Of a DNA stretch of 64,000 nucleotides, positions 1 to 8,547 are shown one piece after another. A model generated the notes under the pieces. It did not search any database. It was not told the DNA's origin and saw nothing but the letters and a program-made list of their open reading frames with translations. Origin of the DNA: M3007 sp031425155. Lineage in GTDB: Bacteria; Bacteroidota; Bacteroidia; Chitinophagales; Saprospiraceae. Position 1 is the first letter of the stretch. Each line of letters begins with the position of its first letter. The translations under genes were made by a program, and so were the position numbers. The stretch is taken from the NCBI GenBank assembly GCA_031425155.1, contig JANPIV010000068.1, forward strand, positions 1 to 64,000, written 5' to 3'.

Positions 1-894
1 CACACAGTAGTGCACCACCTCGTCGATCACAAACGTGGGGTTCTCGTGCGTCGTTGGCCGGGTCGTTTCGATGCAACCGCCCTGGTCCACCGCTACGTCC
101 ACAATGACTGTTCCGGGACGCATCAGCTGGAGCATGTCGCGGGTGATCAGGTTGGGCGCCTTGGCGCCGGGGATCAGCACCGCACCGATGATCAGGTCGT
201 GGGTCTGGATCAGTTTGCGGATATTGTATTCATTGGAGTACATGGTGATCACGTTGGCCGGCATGATGTCGCTGAGGTAGCGCAGGCGGGGCAGGCTCAC
301 GTCGAGCAGCGTCACCTGGGCGCCAAGACCGGCTGCCATTTTCGCGGCCTGCGTGCCCACGATGCCGCCACCGATCACCAGTACCTTGCCCGGCGCCACG
401 CCCGGTACGCCGCCCAGCAGGACGCCCCGGCCACCGGCGGGTTTTTCCAGGTATTTCGCACCTTCCTGCACCGCCATCCGGCCGGCAACTTCCGACATGG
501 GAATGAGCAGGGGTAGCTGCCGGTCTTTGGTTTCCACGGTTTCGTAAGCCAGGCAGATGGCTCCGCTATCAAGCATGGCTGTGGTGAGCGCCTGGCTGGA
601 AGCAAAGTGGAAGTACGTGAAAATCAGTTGGTTGGCGCGGCAGCGTGGGTATTCTTCCGCAATGGGCTCCTTGACCTTCATGATCATGTCGCCCTTGGCC
701 CATACCTCATCGGCGGTGTCCAGCATGATGGCGCCATTGTCGGTATACTCTGCATCGGGGAAGCCGCTGCCAATGCCGGCTGTGCTTTGCACGTACACCT
801 GGTGGCCGCGCCGGGTAAATTCCAACGCCCCCGCCGGGGTCAGCGCCACCCGGTTTTCGCTGCTTTTGATTTCTTTTGGTACGCCAATGATCAT
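1..894 (-). CDS. ald: alanine dehydrogenase (3' end cut by window edge)
   Basis: Converts L-alanine to pyruvate and ammonia with NAD+, in the cytoplasm. The frame opens with ATG at 894 (MIIGVPKEIK) and runs 298 codons to base 1 without a stop; family members are about 370 residues, so the C-terminus lies outside the window. Seen in order: the N-terminal substrate domain with KVKEP (substrate Lys) and FTYFHFA (catalytic His), the Rossmann motif GGGIVGTQAAKMAAGLGA, and VDVAVDQGG near the end with the family's active-site Asp. The related transhydrogenase alpha subunit is less likely because the alanine dehydrogenase signatures are intact. A TAnnTTTG box lies 46 bases upstream of the start. Confidence 0.93.
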   Translation of the reverse strand, partial: MIIGVPKEIKSSENRVALTPAGALEFTRRGHQVYVQSTAGIGSGFPDAEYTDNGAIMLDTADEVWAKGDMIMKVKEPIAEEYPRCRANQLIFTYFHFASSQALTTAMLDSGAICLAYETVETKDRQLPLLIPMSEVAGRMAVQEGAKYLEKPAGGRGVLLGGVPGVAPGKVLVIGGGIVGTQAAKMAAGLGAQVTLLDVSLPRLRYLSDIMPANVITMYSNEYNIRKLIQTHDLIIGAVLIPGAKAPNLITRDMLQLMRPGTVIVDVAVDQGGCIETTRPTTHENPTFVIDEVVHYCV

Positions 895-939
895 GTCGGT
901 TTGAATTTTACTGGTTAGAAATTTTGTCAAAAAAGCGGG

Positions 940-947
940 CAAAGGTA
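940..947 (-). promoter_or_regulatory. Bacteroidota -7 box for ald
   Basis: On the minus strand this reads TACCTTTG, an exact TAnnTTTG match, 46 bases before the ald ATG. No TTTG box at good spacing is clear upstream, so only the -7 element is called. Confidence 0.45.
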
Positions 948-1013
948 GAAAAAGCCGTTTTCAAAAAAGGGCCTTTTGCAAAACCGGCCACCACCCGACC
1001 AGCCGAATTGGCA

Positions 1014-1042
1014 TAAAAAAAGCGCGGGTCTTTACCCGCGCT
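1014..1042 (-). terminator. intrinsic terminator after mqnD
   Basis: An 8-bp perfect stem (AGCGCGGG/CCCGCGCT, 6-nt loop). Read on the minus strand it is followed by seven T residues, placing it as the terminator of mqnD, which ends at 1126. It also isolates mqnD from ald. Confidence 0.8.
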
Positions 1043-1125
1043 TCCGAATTTTTTTCAATTCTAAAAACAATACTTACACACGTAGCAGTGTAATCCGAAA
1101 ATCGTGCCAGAAATGAAGTCTTTTT

Positions 1126-1956
1126 TTAATTCAAGAAAAAATCTTCCCGGTACGCCGGAATAGCACCCAGTTCCCGGCCGAGGCGGAACATCTGGCGCAC
1201 GGCAGCGCGACCGGTTTCGCCCAAATCCAGCGTGTACTGCGATACGTACAGGTCAATATGGGCCTGCATCACCGCGTCTTCCATGGCCTGGGCATGGGCA
1301 CGCACGAAGGGCATGGCATCCGCCGGATGCGCGAATGCATGGGCCACGCTGCGGCGCAGTACGCGGTTCACCCGCTGCTGCACCTCCGCCGACAAGTCCC
1401 GGTGCACCACAATACCTCCCAGCGGAATGGGCAGTCCGGTCGTCGTCTCCCAGTACTCCCCCAGGTCGATTATTTTGACCAGGCCCAGGTCCGCGTACGT
1501 GAAGCGGTTTTCGTGAATGATCAGGCCGGCGTCAGCCCGGTGCTGGAGCACGGCGCTTTCAATGTCCGAAAAAAGCATGGGTTGCTTGTCGCGGGCGGCC
1601 GGGTAGGCCAGGCTCAGCAGGAAATTGGCCGTAGTCATCCGGCCGGGTATGGCGATCCGGGCGGCGTTGATGGCTGGAGCGTCCAGGGGCGTTCTGGCGA
1701 TCAGCAGGGGGCCGCATTGATTACCCAGCGCGCTGCCGGCATCCAGCAGCGCGTAGCGCTCGGTGAGGTGGGCAAAGGCGTGGTAGCTGAGTTTGGTCAC
1801 GGCGATTTCCCCGGCGAAAGCGCGCTGGTTGAGCGCTTCCACGTCTTCCATGACCGGCAGAAACGACAGCCCCTCCGTGTCGACCTTACCGTGCAGCAGG
1901 GCATCAAAGATGAAGGTATCGTTGGGACAGGGGGAAAACCCGAGGGAGATTTGCAT
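1126..1956 (-). CDS. mqnD: 1,4-dihydroxy-6-naphthoate synthase
   Basis: Late step of the futalosine route to menaquinone: cyclic dehypoxanthinyl futalosine to 1,4-dihydroxy-6-naphthoate, in the cytoplasm. The protein (276 aa) has the periplasmic-binding-protein-like fold of MqnA/MqnD and begins MQISLGFSPCPNDTFIF; SPCPNDTF is the family hallmark. GLPIPLGGIVVHRDL in the second half is also typical. The frame extends 14 codons further upstream, but that extension is encoded by a simple repeat, so ATG 1956 is the likely start. No other mqn gene is visible here, so the pathway must be scattered. It implies a menaquinone-based respiratory chain. Confidence 0.92.
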   Translation of the reverse strand: MQISLGFSPCPNDTFIFDALLHGKVDTEGLSFLPVMEDVEALNQRAFAGEIAVTKLSYHAFAHLTERYALLDAGSALGNQCGPLLIARTPLDAPAINAARIAIPGRMTTANFLLSLAYPAARDKQPMLFSDIESAVLQHRADAGLIIHENRFTYADLGLVKIIDLGEYWETTTGLPIPLGGIVVHRDLSAEVQQRVNRVLRRSVAHAFAHPADAMPFVRAHAQAMEDAVMQAHIDLYVSQYTLDLGETGRAAVRQMFRLGRELGAIPAYREDFFLN

Positions 1957-1962
1957 GACAAA

Positions 1963-1987
1963 GAATGATGAATGATGAATGATGAAT
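1963..1987. repeat. 7-bp word array (GAATGAT) at mqnD start
   Basis: About 3.6 tandem copies of GAATGAT (ATTCATC in the sense of mqnD) lie 6 bases upstream of the mqnD ATG and would form its 5' leader. Similar arrays of other words stand at several other gene starts in this window. Confidence 0.8.
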
Positions 1988-2124
1988 ACATTCACCATGT
2001 GCGTTTCACAAGTAGCCGGTGGCGATCGAAAAGTCGATCATTAACCTTTGGACGGTGGAAAATCAACCTTTATAAACTTTTATCAACCTTCATCAACCAT
2101 TCTTAATTAACGGACCTTTGGGGG

Positions 2125-2817
2125 ATGGAGCCGACGATCATTTACGAAGACAACCACTTATTGGCCATTAACAAACCGGCGGGCTGGCTGGTTCAGGGGG
2201 ACCGCACCGGCGACCCAACGCTCATTGATTGGGGGAAAAATTATTTGAAGGAAAAGTACGCCAAGCCCGGTGCGGTATTCCTCACGCCGGCGCACCGGCT
2301 CGACCGTCCGGTGAGCGGCGCCATCCTGTTTGCCCGCACCGATAAGGCGCTGACCCGCCTCACCGTCCTGTTCCGCGACCGCGGCGTACAAAAGACCTAC
2401 CTGGCGCTGGTACTGCAGGAACCCGACCGGTCCGCCGGCGAGCTGCGGCATTTTTTGCTCAAGGATGAACAACGCAACGTCGTACAGGCGCTGGCCAAGC
2501 CGGTGCCCGGCGCTAAAGAAAGCGTGACCCGCTACGAGCTCCTCGAACCGGTGGGCCGGCTTTTCCTGCTGCAGGTGGAGCCATTGACCGGCCGGGCCCA
2601 CCAGATCCGGGTGCAACTCGCGGCCATGGGCTGCCCGATCCTCGGCGACCTGAAGTACGGCGCCCCGACGCCATTACTGGATGCCTCCATCGCGCTGCAT
2701 AGCCGCAGCATCGGACTGGTGCATCCGGTGAAGCTGGAGCCGCTGCTGATCGAGGCGCCATTGCCGCAGGTGGATTGGTGGAAGGAAGTGCGCAGGATCT
2801 TGGCTGAGGAAGGTTGA
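2125..2817 (+). CDS. RluA-family pseudouridine synthase
   Basis: Isomerises uridine to pseudouridine in rRNA or tRNA. The 230-aa protein has the RluA catalytic motif HRLDRPVSG with Asp60 as the nucleophile, the N-terminal IIYEDNHLLAINKPAG motif, and the RNA-binding GRAHQIRVQLAAMGCPILGD segment. No S4 domain precedes the catalytic domain, resembling TruC or RluA more than RluC/D. ATG 2125 follows a GGGG run and gives the usual N-terminus. It stands alone, divergent from mqnD. The target base cannot be told from sequence. Confidence 0.9.
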   Translation: MEPTIIYEDNHLLAINKPAGWLVQGDRTGDPTLIDWGKNYLKEKYAKPGAVFLTPAHRLDRPVSGAILFARTDKALTRLTVLFRDRGVQKTYLALVLQEPDRSAGELRHFLLKDEQRNVVQALAKPVPGAKESVTRYELLEPVGRLFLLQVEPLTGRAHQIRVQLAAMGCPILGDLKYGAPTPLLDASIALHSRSIGLVHPVKLEPLLIEAPLPQVDWWKEVRRILAEEG

Positions 2818-2899
2818 AATCTGAGTGGCCGGTGAGGTGCGAATGCGGGTGTCAACGCGCCGTAGAGCATGGCCCCACCCCTAACCCCTCCCCGTGAGG

Positions 2900-3225
2900 G
2901 CTAACAATTACCCACAAAACCGCCAGATTTAGTTGATTTTATGCGCATGACCATAACCAGTAGGCTGAAAGCACCACAAAACGCATCTACCATCTTGTAA
3001 CCGCCGACTTTTAATCGGCGGATCACGCCTCACCACGTTTATATCTATCTTCTTTGCAAAACATCCCATCTTTTGCGCTCGATGTCGATGTTTCGCAAAG
3101 AAGTTAGATGTCTTTCCTGTTTTGTCTTGGCCCCCGACTAAAGTTCGGGGGTTACAAGATTATAGATGTCTTCGGACCAGATCACCGGACAAGCTTTTAA
3201 GTCGGTTTTGTGGGTAATCGTTAGC
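2900..3225. repeat. nested palindromic element (MITE-like)
   Basis: Three inverted-repeat pairs sit one inside another: 2900-2922 with 3203-3225 (1 mismatch in 23), 2984-3007 with 3145-3168 (3 in 24), and 3043-3065 with 3087-3109 (2 in 23). Each flank also holds its own small hairpin: CCGCCGA/TCGGCGG at 3001-3021 and CCCCCGA/TTCGGGGG near 3131-3151. No convincing ORF is inside. It fills the spacer between the pseudouridine synthase and parE. It looks like a non-autonomous mobile element or a large structured RNA; which one cannot be told here. Confidence 0.75.
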
Positions 3226-3339
3226 CCCGAAAGGGCGGGGGACTTCAACCTGGTGTTTTCCTGTACGATTTTAGTACCTCGTGAAAAATAATTTTCAGCG
3301 GGAAAACCATAGCATTTTTTCAATTTTTCGCCACCTGGC

Positions 3340-3373
3340 TTTGGCCATTTCAACGCAAATTGTTTTATCTTCG
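3340..3373 (+). promoter_or_regulatory. putative parE promoter
   Basis: TTTG at 3340-3343 and TATCTTCG at 3366-3373 (one mismatch to TAnnTTTG) are 22 bases apart, near the Bacteroidota -33/-7 arrangement. It lies upstream of ATG 3425 and supports that start over the earlier in-frame GTG at 3281. Confidence 0.4.
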
Positions 3374-3424
3374 CCCGTTGCTTCGTTAGAAAAGACGTTT
3401 ATAAAACAAAATCGGTTGAAGACC

Positions 3425-5470
3425 ATGGGTGAACTGAAAAATACCGCAAAAAAGGGGAACTTGGCCGCCGTAAAGAACGGTGCGAAGGCCAGCCAGCCGA
3501 GCCACCTTCGCTTGAAAGAGGCGCCGGCGGGTAAAAAAGACCAACCGGCCAAGACTAAAGACACGCCGCCCATGACAGAGGTAAGGTATACCGAAGACGA
3601 AATTAAATCCCTCGACTGGCGCGAGCACATCCGCCTGCGCCCGGGCATGTACATTGGCAAACTCGGCGATGGCGCCAGCCCCGATGACGGCATCTATGTG
3701 CTGCTGAAAGAAGTGCTCGACAACTCCATCGACGAGTACACAATGGGCCACGGCAAGGCCATCGACGTGAGCATCAACGAGCAGGGCGTGACGGTGCGCG
3801 ACTACGGCCGCGGCATTCCGCTCGGCAAGGTCGTCGACGTGGTGAGCAAGATCAACACCGGCGCCAAGTATGATTCCAAGGCTTTCAAAAAGACCGTTGG
3901 CCTCAACGGCGTGGGCACCAAGGCCGTAAACGCGCTGTCGGAATCGTTCCGGGTCACCGCCGTGCGCGACGGGCAGTCTAAAACGGCGGATTTTCAGTTC
4001 GGCAACCTCCAGAAAGACGGCAAGATCGAGCCGACCAAGGAAGAGAACGGCACGATCATCCACTTCAAGCCGGACAACGGTATGTTCCGCAACTTCCGCT
4101 GGGTGTTCGAGTACGTGGAACAGCAGCTCTGGAACTACGCCTATCTGAACGCCGGGCTGCGCATCAATTTCAACGGCAAGACCTTTGTTTCCAAGAACGG
4201 CCTGCTCGATCTGCTGGAAAAAAAGACCGGCGCCGAGCACGTGCGCTACCCCATCATCCACCTGCGCGGCGAGGACGTGGAAATCGCCATGACCCACGGT
4301 GACCATTACGGCGAACAGTATTACTCCTTTGTGAACGGCCAGAATACCACGCAGGGCGGCACCCACCTCAACGCCTTTCGCGAAGCGCTGGTCAAGGTGA
4401 CGCGGGAGCATTTCAAGAAGCAGTTCGACGCCAAGGACATCCGCGAAAGCATCATCGCTGCCGTGGCGGTGCGCGTGGAAGAACCCGTGTTTGAAAGCCA
4501 GACTAAAACCCGCCTCGGTTCCGAGCGGATGGCCCCCGATGGCCCGGCGGTGCGCACGTTTATGAATGATTTTCTGTCCAAAGCCCTCGACGACTTTTTG
4601 CATAAGAACCCGGAGGTAGCCAAAGAAATGCTCAAGCGCATCCAGCAGTCGGAGCGCGAACGCAAGGAAATCGCCGACGTCAAAAAGATCGCTAATCAGC
4701 GCGCCAAAGCGGCCAATATCCACAACAAAAAATTGCGCGACTGCCGGTATCACCTCAACGAAAAGGCCCCGGAAGAGGCGCGGCTGGCCAGCACGATTTT
4801 CATCACCGAGGGCGATTCAGCCAGCGGTTCCATCACCAAAGCGCGTCTGGTGGATAGCCAGGCGGTGTTCAGTCTGCGTGGTAAGCCGCTCAACTGCTTC
4901 GGTATGACCAAAAAAGTGGTCTATCAAAACGAGGAATTCAACCTGCTGCAACACGCCCTCAACATCGAAGATTCGCTCGACGATCTGCGCTACAACCGCG
5001 TCGTGATTGCCACCGATGCCGACGTGGATGGCATGCACATTCGCCTGCTGCTGCTCACCTTTTTCCTGCAGTTCTTCCCCGATCTGGTGCGTAACGGCCA
5101 CCTGTACATCCTCGATACGCCGCTCTTCCGGGTGCGCGACAAACAACAGACCTTTTATTGCTACTCCGATCCCGAAAGGCAAAGAGCGATCAAGAAACTA
5201 CGCGGCAAACCGGAGATCACCCGCTTCAAAGGTTTGGGGGAAATCAGTCCCAATGAATTCGCTGACTTTATTGGCGAGAATATCCGTTTGGACCCGGTTA
5301 TTCTGCCAGAAGACACCAATCTGGACCACGTGCTGAGTTATTACATGGGCAAAAACACGCCGGAACGCCAGGATTTCATCATCGAAAACCTACGCATCGA
5401 ACTGGATATTATTGATACGCCGGAAGAAGAGGCGCAAATACAGCCGGAGATAGTGGAGGAAGCGGTGTAG
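3425..5470 (+). CDS. parE: DNA topoisomerase IV subunit B
   Basis: ATPase subunit of a type IIA topoisomerase that decatenates daughter chromosomes, acting with ParC. Seen in order: a Lys/Ala-rich extension of about 50 residues, the GHKL ATPase with LKEVLDNSIDEY, RDYGRGIPLGK and GLNGVGTKAVNALS, then the TOPRIM domain with ITEGDSASGS and ATDADVDGMHI, and the C-terminal YYMGKNTPERQDFI. Length (681 aa) fits bacteroidotan ParE, which is shorter than GyrB. The start is uncertain: GTG 3281 and ATG 3572 (MTEVRYTEDEIKSLDW) are alternatives; ATG 3425 fits the promoter-like box. No parC follows, which is unusual because the two are often adjacent. Confidence 0.9.
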   Translation: MGELKNTAKKGNLAAVKNGAKASQPSHLRLKEAPAGKKDQPAKTKDTPPMTEVRYTEDEIKSLDWREHIRLRPGMYIGKLGDGASPDDGIYVLLKEVLDNSIDEYTMGHGKAIDVSINEQGVTVRDYGRGIPLGKVVDVVSKINTGAKYDSKAFKKTVGLNGVGTKAVNALSESFRVTAVRDGQSKTADFQFGNLQKDGKIEPTKEENGTIIHFKPDNGMFRNFRWVFEYVEQQLWNYAYLNAGLRINFNGKTFVSKNGLLDLLEKKTGAEHVRYPIIHLRGEDVEIAMTHGDHYGEQYYSFVNGQNTTQGGTHLNAFREALVKVTREHFKKQFDAKDIRESIIAAVAVRVEEPVFESQTKTRLGSERMAPDGPAVRTFMNDFLSKALDDFLHKNPEVAKEMLKRIQQSERERKEIADVKKIANQRAKAANIHNKKLRDCRYHLNEKAPEEARLASTIFITEGDSASGSITKARLVDSQAVFSLRGKPLNCFGMTKKVVYQNEEFNLLQHALNIEDSLDDLRYNRVVIATDADVDGMHIRLLLLTFFLQFFPDLVRNGHLYILDTPLFRVRDKQQTFYCYSDPERQRAIKKLRGKPEITRFKGLGEISPNEFADFIGENIRLDPVILPEDTNLDHVLSYYMGKNTPERQDFIIENLRIELDIIDTPEEEAQIQPEIVEEAV

Positions 5471-5575
5471 AGGGAAAGGGGGTAAAGATTTCACTTTATA
5501 TTTTCCGGTCATTCTTAATTTTACTCCCTACTTTCAAGCCGATTTTTCTTCCAATCTTACAGTTTTTATTCGCCT

Positions 5576-6577
5576 GTGCACCTGTTCCTGGCCTTTATCC
5601 GGCTGTTACGATTGCCCAATCTGGTCATCGTCTTCCTCACGCAGTTCGTACCGTACTGGTTCGCACTGCGTCCGGCTATTCTGCGGGCGGGCGGCATTCC
5701 GGTGCTGACGGAGCGGACTTTTGGCTACATCACTGCCGCAACGGTGCTGACTACACTGGCTGGCTACTTGCTGAATGACTATTATGATCGTGATATAGAT
5801 GCGTTGAATAAGCCCAAACGGGTCATTTGGGGTCGCTACTTGCCCAGTTGGATGGCACTGCTGTTTTATGCGGGTCTGGTGGCCGTTGTACATTATCTGG
5901 CTTTTGTGATTGATATTGAGTTGCGACCCGCCAACCATTGGCCGCTGTGGGTGTATCCCGGCGTTTCGTTTATGCTGTTTTTGTACGCCTGGCAACTCAA
6001 ATGCACGGCCATCATCGGCAATATGCTGGTGTCGGTGCTCTGCGGCATCGTGCCGATCATCCTGTTATTTCCCGAAGAAAGGCCGATTTGGCTGAGTTCT
6101 TTTCAGCAGCCCGAGGCCATTGACCAGGCCGTGGGGTTGGTGTGGTTGTACGCTTTGTTCGGTTTTGTGACCAATCTGCTGCGCGAACAAGTAAAGGATT
6201 TGGAAGATTTTCAGGGCGATGCCGCCTGCGGATGTGCCACTTTGGCGGTGGTGAAAGGGCCGCGTTTTGCCAAAAAACCGGCTGCATTTACCGGGCTCAC
6301 GGCGAGTATTCTGATCTGTTTTTTGCTGTTTTTCTGGCAACAAACCGGCGCGCCCACCTGGCAAATCGCCGCTGGAGCAGTCCTGATGCTACTCCCGGCC
6401 CTGTTCACGACTTTCACCATTTATACCGCCAAAACCAAACGCGGATTCAGCCGGGCCAGTGCCTGGACAAAAATCATCATGCTCACCGGCCTGTTCCTGC
6501 TGCTGCGTTGCTGGCCGGAAGATCCGATCAAGGCCATAGAAGGTGTGGATTGGTGGCAGATGGTGGGGGCGGAATGA
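5576..6577 (+). CDS. UbiA-family prenyltransferase
   Basis: Integral membrane enzyme that moves a polyprenyl group onto an acceptor. The first Asp-rich motif NDYYDRDIDALNKPKR and a second, REQVKDLEDFQGD, are the Mg-diphosphate-binding sites, and about eight to nine hydrophobic segments surround them. It starts at GTG 5576 (HLFLAFIRLLRLPNL), the usual UbiA N-terminus; no ATG is better placed. In Bacteroidota this subfamily is often labelled geranylgeranylglycerol-phosphate geranylgeranyltransferase and often sits next to maf, as here. The true acceptor is unknown; MenA is possible but there are no men genes nearby. Confidence 0.85.
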   Translation: MHLFLAFIRLLRLPNLVIVFLTQFVPYWFALRPAILRAGGIPVLTERTFGYITAATVLTTLAGYLLNDYYDRDIDALNKPKRVIWGRYLPSWMALLFYAGLVAVVHYLAFVIDIELRPANHWPLWVYPGVSFMLFLYAWQLKCTAIIGNMLVSVLCGIVPIILLFPEERPIWLSSFQQPEAIDQAVGLVWLYALFGFVTNLLREQVKDLEDFQGDAACGCATLAVVKGPRFAKKPAAFTGLTASILICFLLFFWQQTGAPTWQIAAGAVLMLLPALFTTFTIYTAKTKRGFSRASAWTKIIMLTGLFLLLRCWPEDPIKAIEGVDWWQMVGAE

Positions 6578-6581
6578 AGGG

Positions 6582-6675
6582 GAGGATTTGAATATTTGAG
6601 GATGCGAGGATTTGATTGTTCTCAAGTTGCCTGACCATCTATTGTTTAATCAAATCCTCAAATCCTCGTATCTTC
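6582..6675. repeat. GAGGATTTG word repeat forming a hairpin
   Basis: Words GAGGATTTG and TATTTGAGGATG are repeated at 6582-6617, and their complements (AATCAAATCCTC, CAAATCCTCG) at 6648-6675. A perfect 12-bp stem pairs 6606-6617 with 6648-6659. It fills the gap between the prenyltransferase stop and the maf start. The same words recur near 7256-7345, 15747-15780 and 37611-37680. Confidence 0.75.
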
Positions 6676-6699
6676 ATTTTTTCATACTTTCAATCAACA

Positions 6700-7275
6700 A
6701 TGCGCCCACTGATCCTCGCTTCCAAAAGCCCCCGCCGCAGCCAACTACTACGCGAAGCCGGTTTTGAATTCACCGTCCAGGCTTTTGATGTGGATGAAAG
6801 TTTTTCGGATACAATGCCCGTGGAACACGTAGCGCCCTGGCTGGCGGAACAAAAAGCGCAGGCCGCCGCGCATCTTATTCTGGATCAGGAAATCATTCTG
6901 GCTGCCGATTCGGTGGTGATTTTGGATGATGTAATCTACAATAAACCAGCCGATTACGACGATGCTTTCCGTATGATCCGGCTGCTTTCAGGGCGGCAAC
7001 ATACGGTCATCACCGGCGTATGCCTGCTGGCCAAAGAACGCGAACAGACTTTTGCCGGCGTGACGAAAGTGTGGTTCGCTGATCTTACTGACGCCGAAAT
7101 AGACTACTACATTCGGAGCTGCCAACCTTTCGACAAGGCCGGTTCGTATGGGGCGCAGGACTGGATTGGCCACTGTAAAATCACCCGCATCGAAGGTACT
7201 TTCCAGAACGTGATGGGCCTGCCGGTGGATTTGGTCTATCGCGAATTGGCGAAATTTGAGGATTCGAGGATATGA
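6700..7275 (+). CDS. maf: Maf nucleotide pyrophosphatase
   Basis: Hydrolyses nucleoside triphosphates, probably dTTP and UTP (YhdE type), to the monophosphate, removing modified nucleotides. The 191-aa protein has the Maf signature LASKSPRRSQLLREAG at the N-terminus, the catalytic-Asp region LAADSVVILDD, KPADYDDAFRMI, and CQPFDKAGSYGAQ near the end. The frame runs 28 codons further upstream, but that stretch is encoded by the word repeat, so ATG 6700 is chosen. The last residues (KFEDSRI) are themselves encoded by the next copy of the word repeat, so the repeat has reshaped the C-terminus. Confidence 0.92.
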   Translation: MRPLILASKSPRRSQLLREAGFEFTVQAFDVDESFSDTMPVEHVAPWLAEQKAQAAAHLILDQEIILAADSVVILDDVIYNKPADYDDAFRMIRLLSGRQHTVITGVCLLAKEREQTFAGVTKVWFADLTDAEIDYYIRSCQPFDKAGSYGAQDWIGHCKITRIEGTFQNVMGLPVDLVYRELAKFEDSRI

Positions 7276-7345
7276 AGATGTGGTATTTGAAAAGGTATCG
7301 TACTGCGAAATCAAATACTCAGATACTCAAATCTTCAAATACTCC
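7256..7345. repeat. TTTGAGGAT / CAAATACTC word repeat
   Basis: Left part reads TTTGAGGATTCGAGGATATG and overlaps the 3' end of maf; right part reads CAAATACTCAGATACTCAAA and leads up to the glycosyltransferase ATG at 7356. The two parts are imperfect reverse complements, so a hairpin between the genes is possible. Confidence 0.7.
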
Positions 7346-7355
7346 ATTTTTCATT

Positions 7356-8450
7356 ATGCACATCATTTGCACCGTCACCAACGACCTGATCTACGACCAG
7401 CGAATGCAGCGCATTTGTACGTCGCTGGCCACGCATGGCTATACGGTGGAGTTGGTGGGTCGCCAATTACCAGCCTCGGTGCCTTTAATTAGTCAGCCTT
7501 TTGGGCAAAAACGCCTGCACTGCTGGTTTCAGCAGGGTTTTGCTTTTTATGCAGAATACAACCTCCGTCTTTTCACCTATTTACTATTTGCCCGTTACGA
7601 TGCGGTGTGTTCCATTGATCTGGATACGCTGGCTGCCGGTTGCCTGGCCACACTGCTGCGCCGTAAAAAGCGGGTGTTCGATGCGCATGAGTATTTTACG
7701 GAGGTGCCGGAGGTGGTGCATCGCCGTTCGGTAAGGGCTTTTTGGAATTTGGTGGCCAGGGCGTGTTTGCCATTTTATAAATATGCTTATACGGTAGGGC
7801 CGGGTTTGGCGGAGAAAATGGGGGCACAGTATAAACTGGAGTTTGCGGTGGTGAGAAATACACCAGCCTCCCCTAGCCTACCCGTAAAGGGGAAGTCAGA
7901 GGAGGTTGTGTTATACCAGGGTGCCCTCAACACCGGGCGCGGTCTCGAAGCGGCCATTGCGGCCATGCAACTGATTGATAATGTGGAACTTTGGTTGGTG
8001 GGAGAGGGTGATTTGTCCGCTGAATTGCGCCGACTGGCCGTGGAGTTGGGAGTGCAGGACAAAGTACATTTTCTGGGTTTTGTGCCGCCGGACGATTTGA
8101 AAATGCGCACCGCGCAGGCCTGGGTAGGACTGAACTTACTAGAAAATCGAGGGCTGTCGTATTACTACTCGCTGGCAAATAAATTCTTCGATTATGTACA
8201 GGCAGAGGTGCCCACAGTGACCATGAATTTCCCGGAATACCGGGCCTTGAATGCGCAGTATGAGGTGGCCATTTTACTGGATGAATTATCGCCGGCTACG
8301 ATGGCGGACGCTATTCGGCGGTTGCGCGAAGAGGAGGGCTTGTATGCACGTTTGCAGAATAATTGTATGCAGGCGCGGAAGGTTTGGAACTGGGCGGAAG
8401 ATGAAAAGGTGTTACTGGAAGTGTGGAGAAAAGTGGCACTGGAATTATAA
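7356..8450 (+). CDS. GT4-type glycosyltransferase
   Basis: Transfers a sugar from a nucleotide-sugar donor, probably in surface polysaccharide or glycolipid synthesis. The 364-aa protein has an N-terminal half with FDAHEYFTEVPEVVHR, then the C-terminal GT-B nucleotide-sugar domain with LYQGALNTGRGLEAAI, LWLVGEGDL and VHFLGFVPPDDL. ATG 7356 starts MHIICTVTNDLIYDQRM; the 28-codon upstream extension is repeat-encoded. A Pro/Ser/Lys-rich stretch between the two halves (ASPSLPVKGKSEE, about residues 170-182) is encoded by a CCTCCCCT..AAAGGGGAAG-like sequence that resembles intergenic repeats, so it may be an in-frame repeat insertion in a linker. The acceptor is unknown. Confidence 0.85.
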   Translation: MHIICTVTNDLIYDQRMQRICTSLATHGYTVELVGRQLPASVPLISQPFGQKRLHCWFQQGFAFYAEYNLRLFTYLLFARYDAVCSIDLDTLAAGCLATLLRRKKRVFDAHEYFTEVPEVVHRRSVRAFWNLVARACLPFYKYAYTVGPGLAEKMGAQYKLEFAVVRNTPASPSLPVKGKSEEVVLYQGALNTGRGLEAAIAAMQLIDNVELWLVGEGDLSAELRRLAVELGVQDKVHFLGFVPPDDLKMRTAQAWVGLNLLENRGLSYYYSLANKFFDYVQAEVPTVTMNFPEYRALNAQYEVAILLDELSPATMADAIRRLREEEGLYARLQNNCMQARKVWNWAEDEKVLLEVWRKVALEL

Positions 8451-8466
8451 ATTGATAGGATATAAG

Positions 8467-8520
8467 GGCTGTCTCACAAGTTGAAAATTTGACAGGATAA
8501 AAACTACTTGTGAGACAGCC
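8467..8520. terminator. bidirectional hairpin between convergent genes
   Basis: A perfect 15-bp inverted repeat (GGCTGTCTCACAAGT at 8467-8481 with its complement at 8506-8520) separates the convergent glycosyltransferase and oxidoreductase genes. It can terminate both. GGCTGTCTCA-type ends are also common at insertion-sequence and MITE termini, so it may be a 54-bp relic. Confidence 0.6.
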
Positions 8521-8547
8521 TCTGTTGCTAGTAAATCAGCATCTTCC

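Noticed and set aside
3138..3353. 71-aa minus-strand open frame in the nested palindrome region
   Set aside because: It is built from palindrome arms and shows no protein-like features.
3386..4753. 455-aa open frame on the minus strand inside parE
   Set aside because: Shadow of parE: GC-rich third positions keep the antisense frame open. The sense frame carries complete GHKL and TOPRIM motifs.
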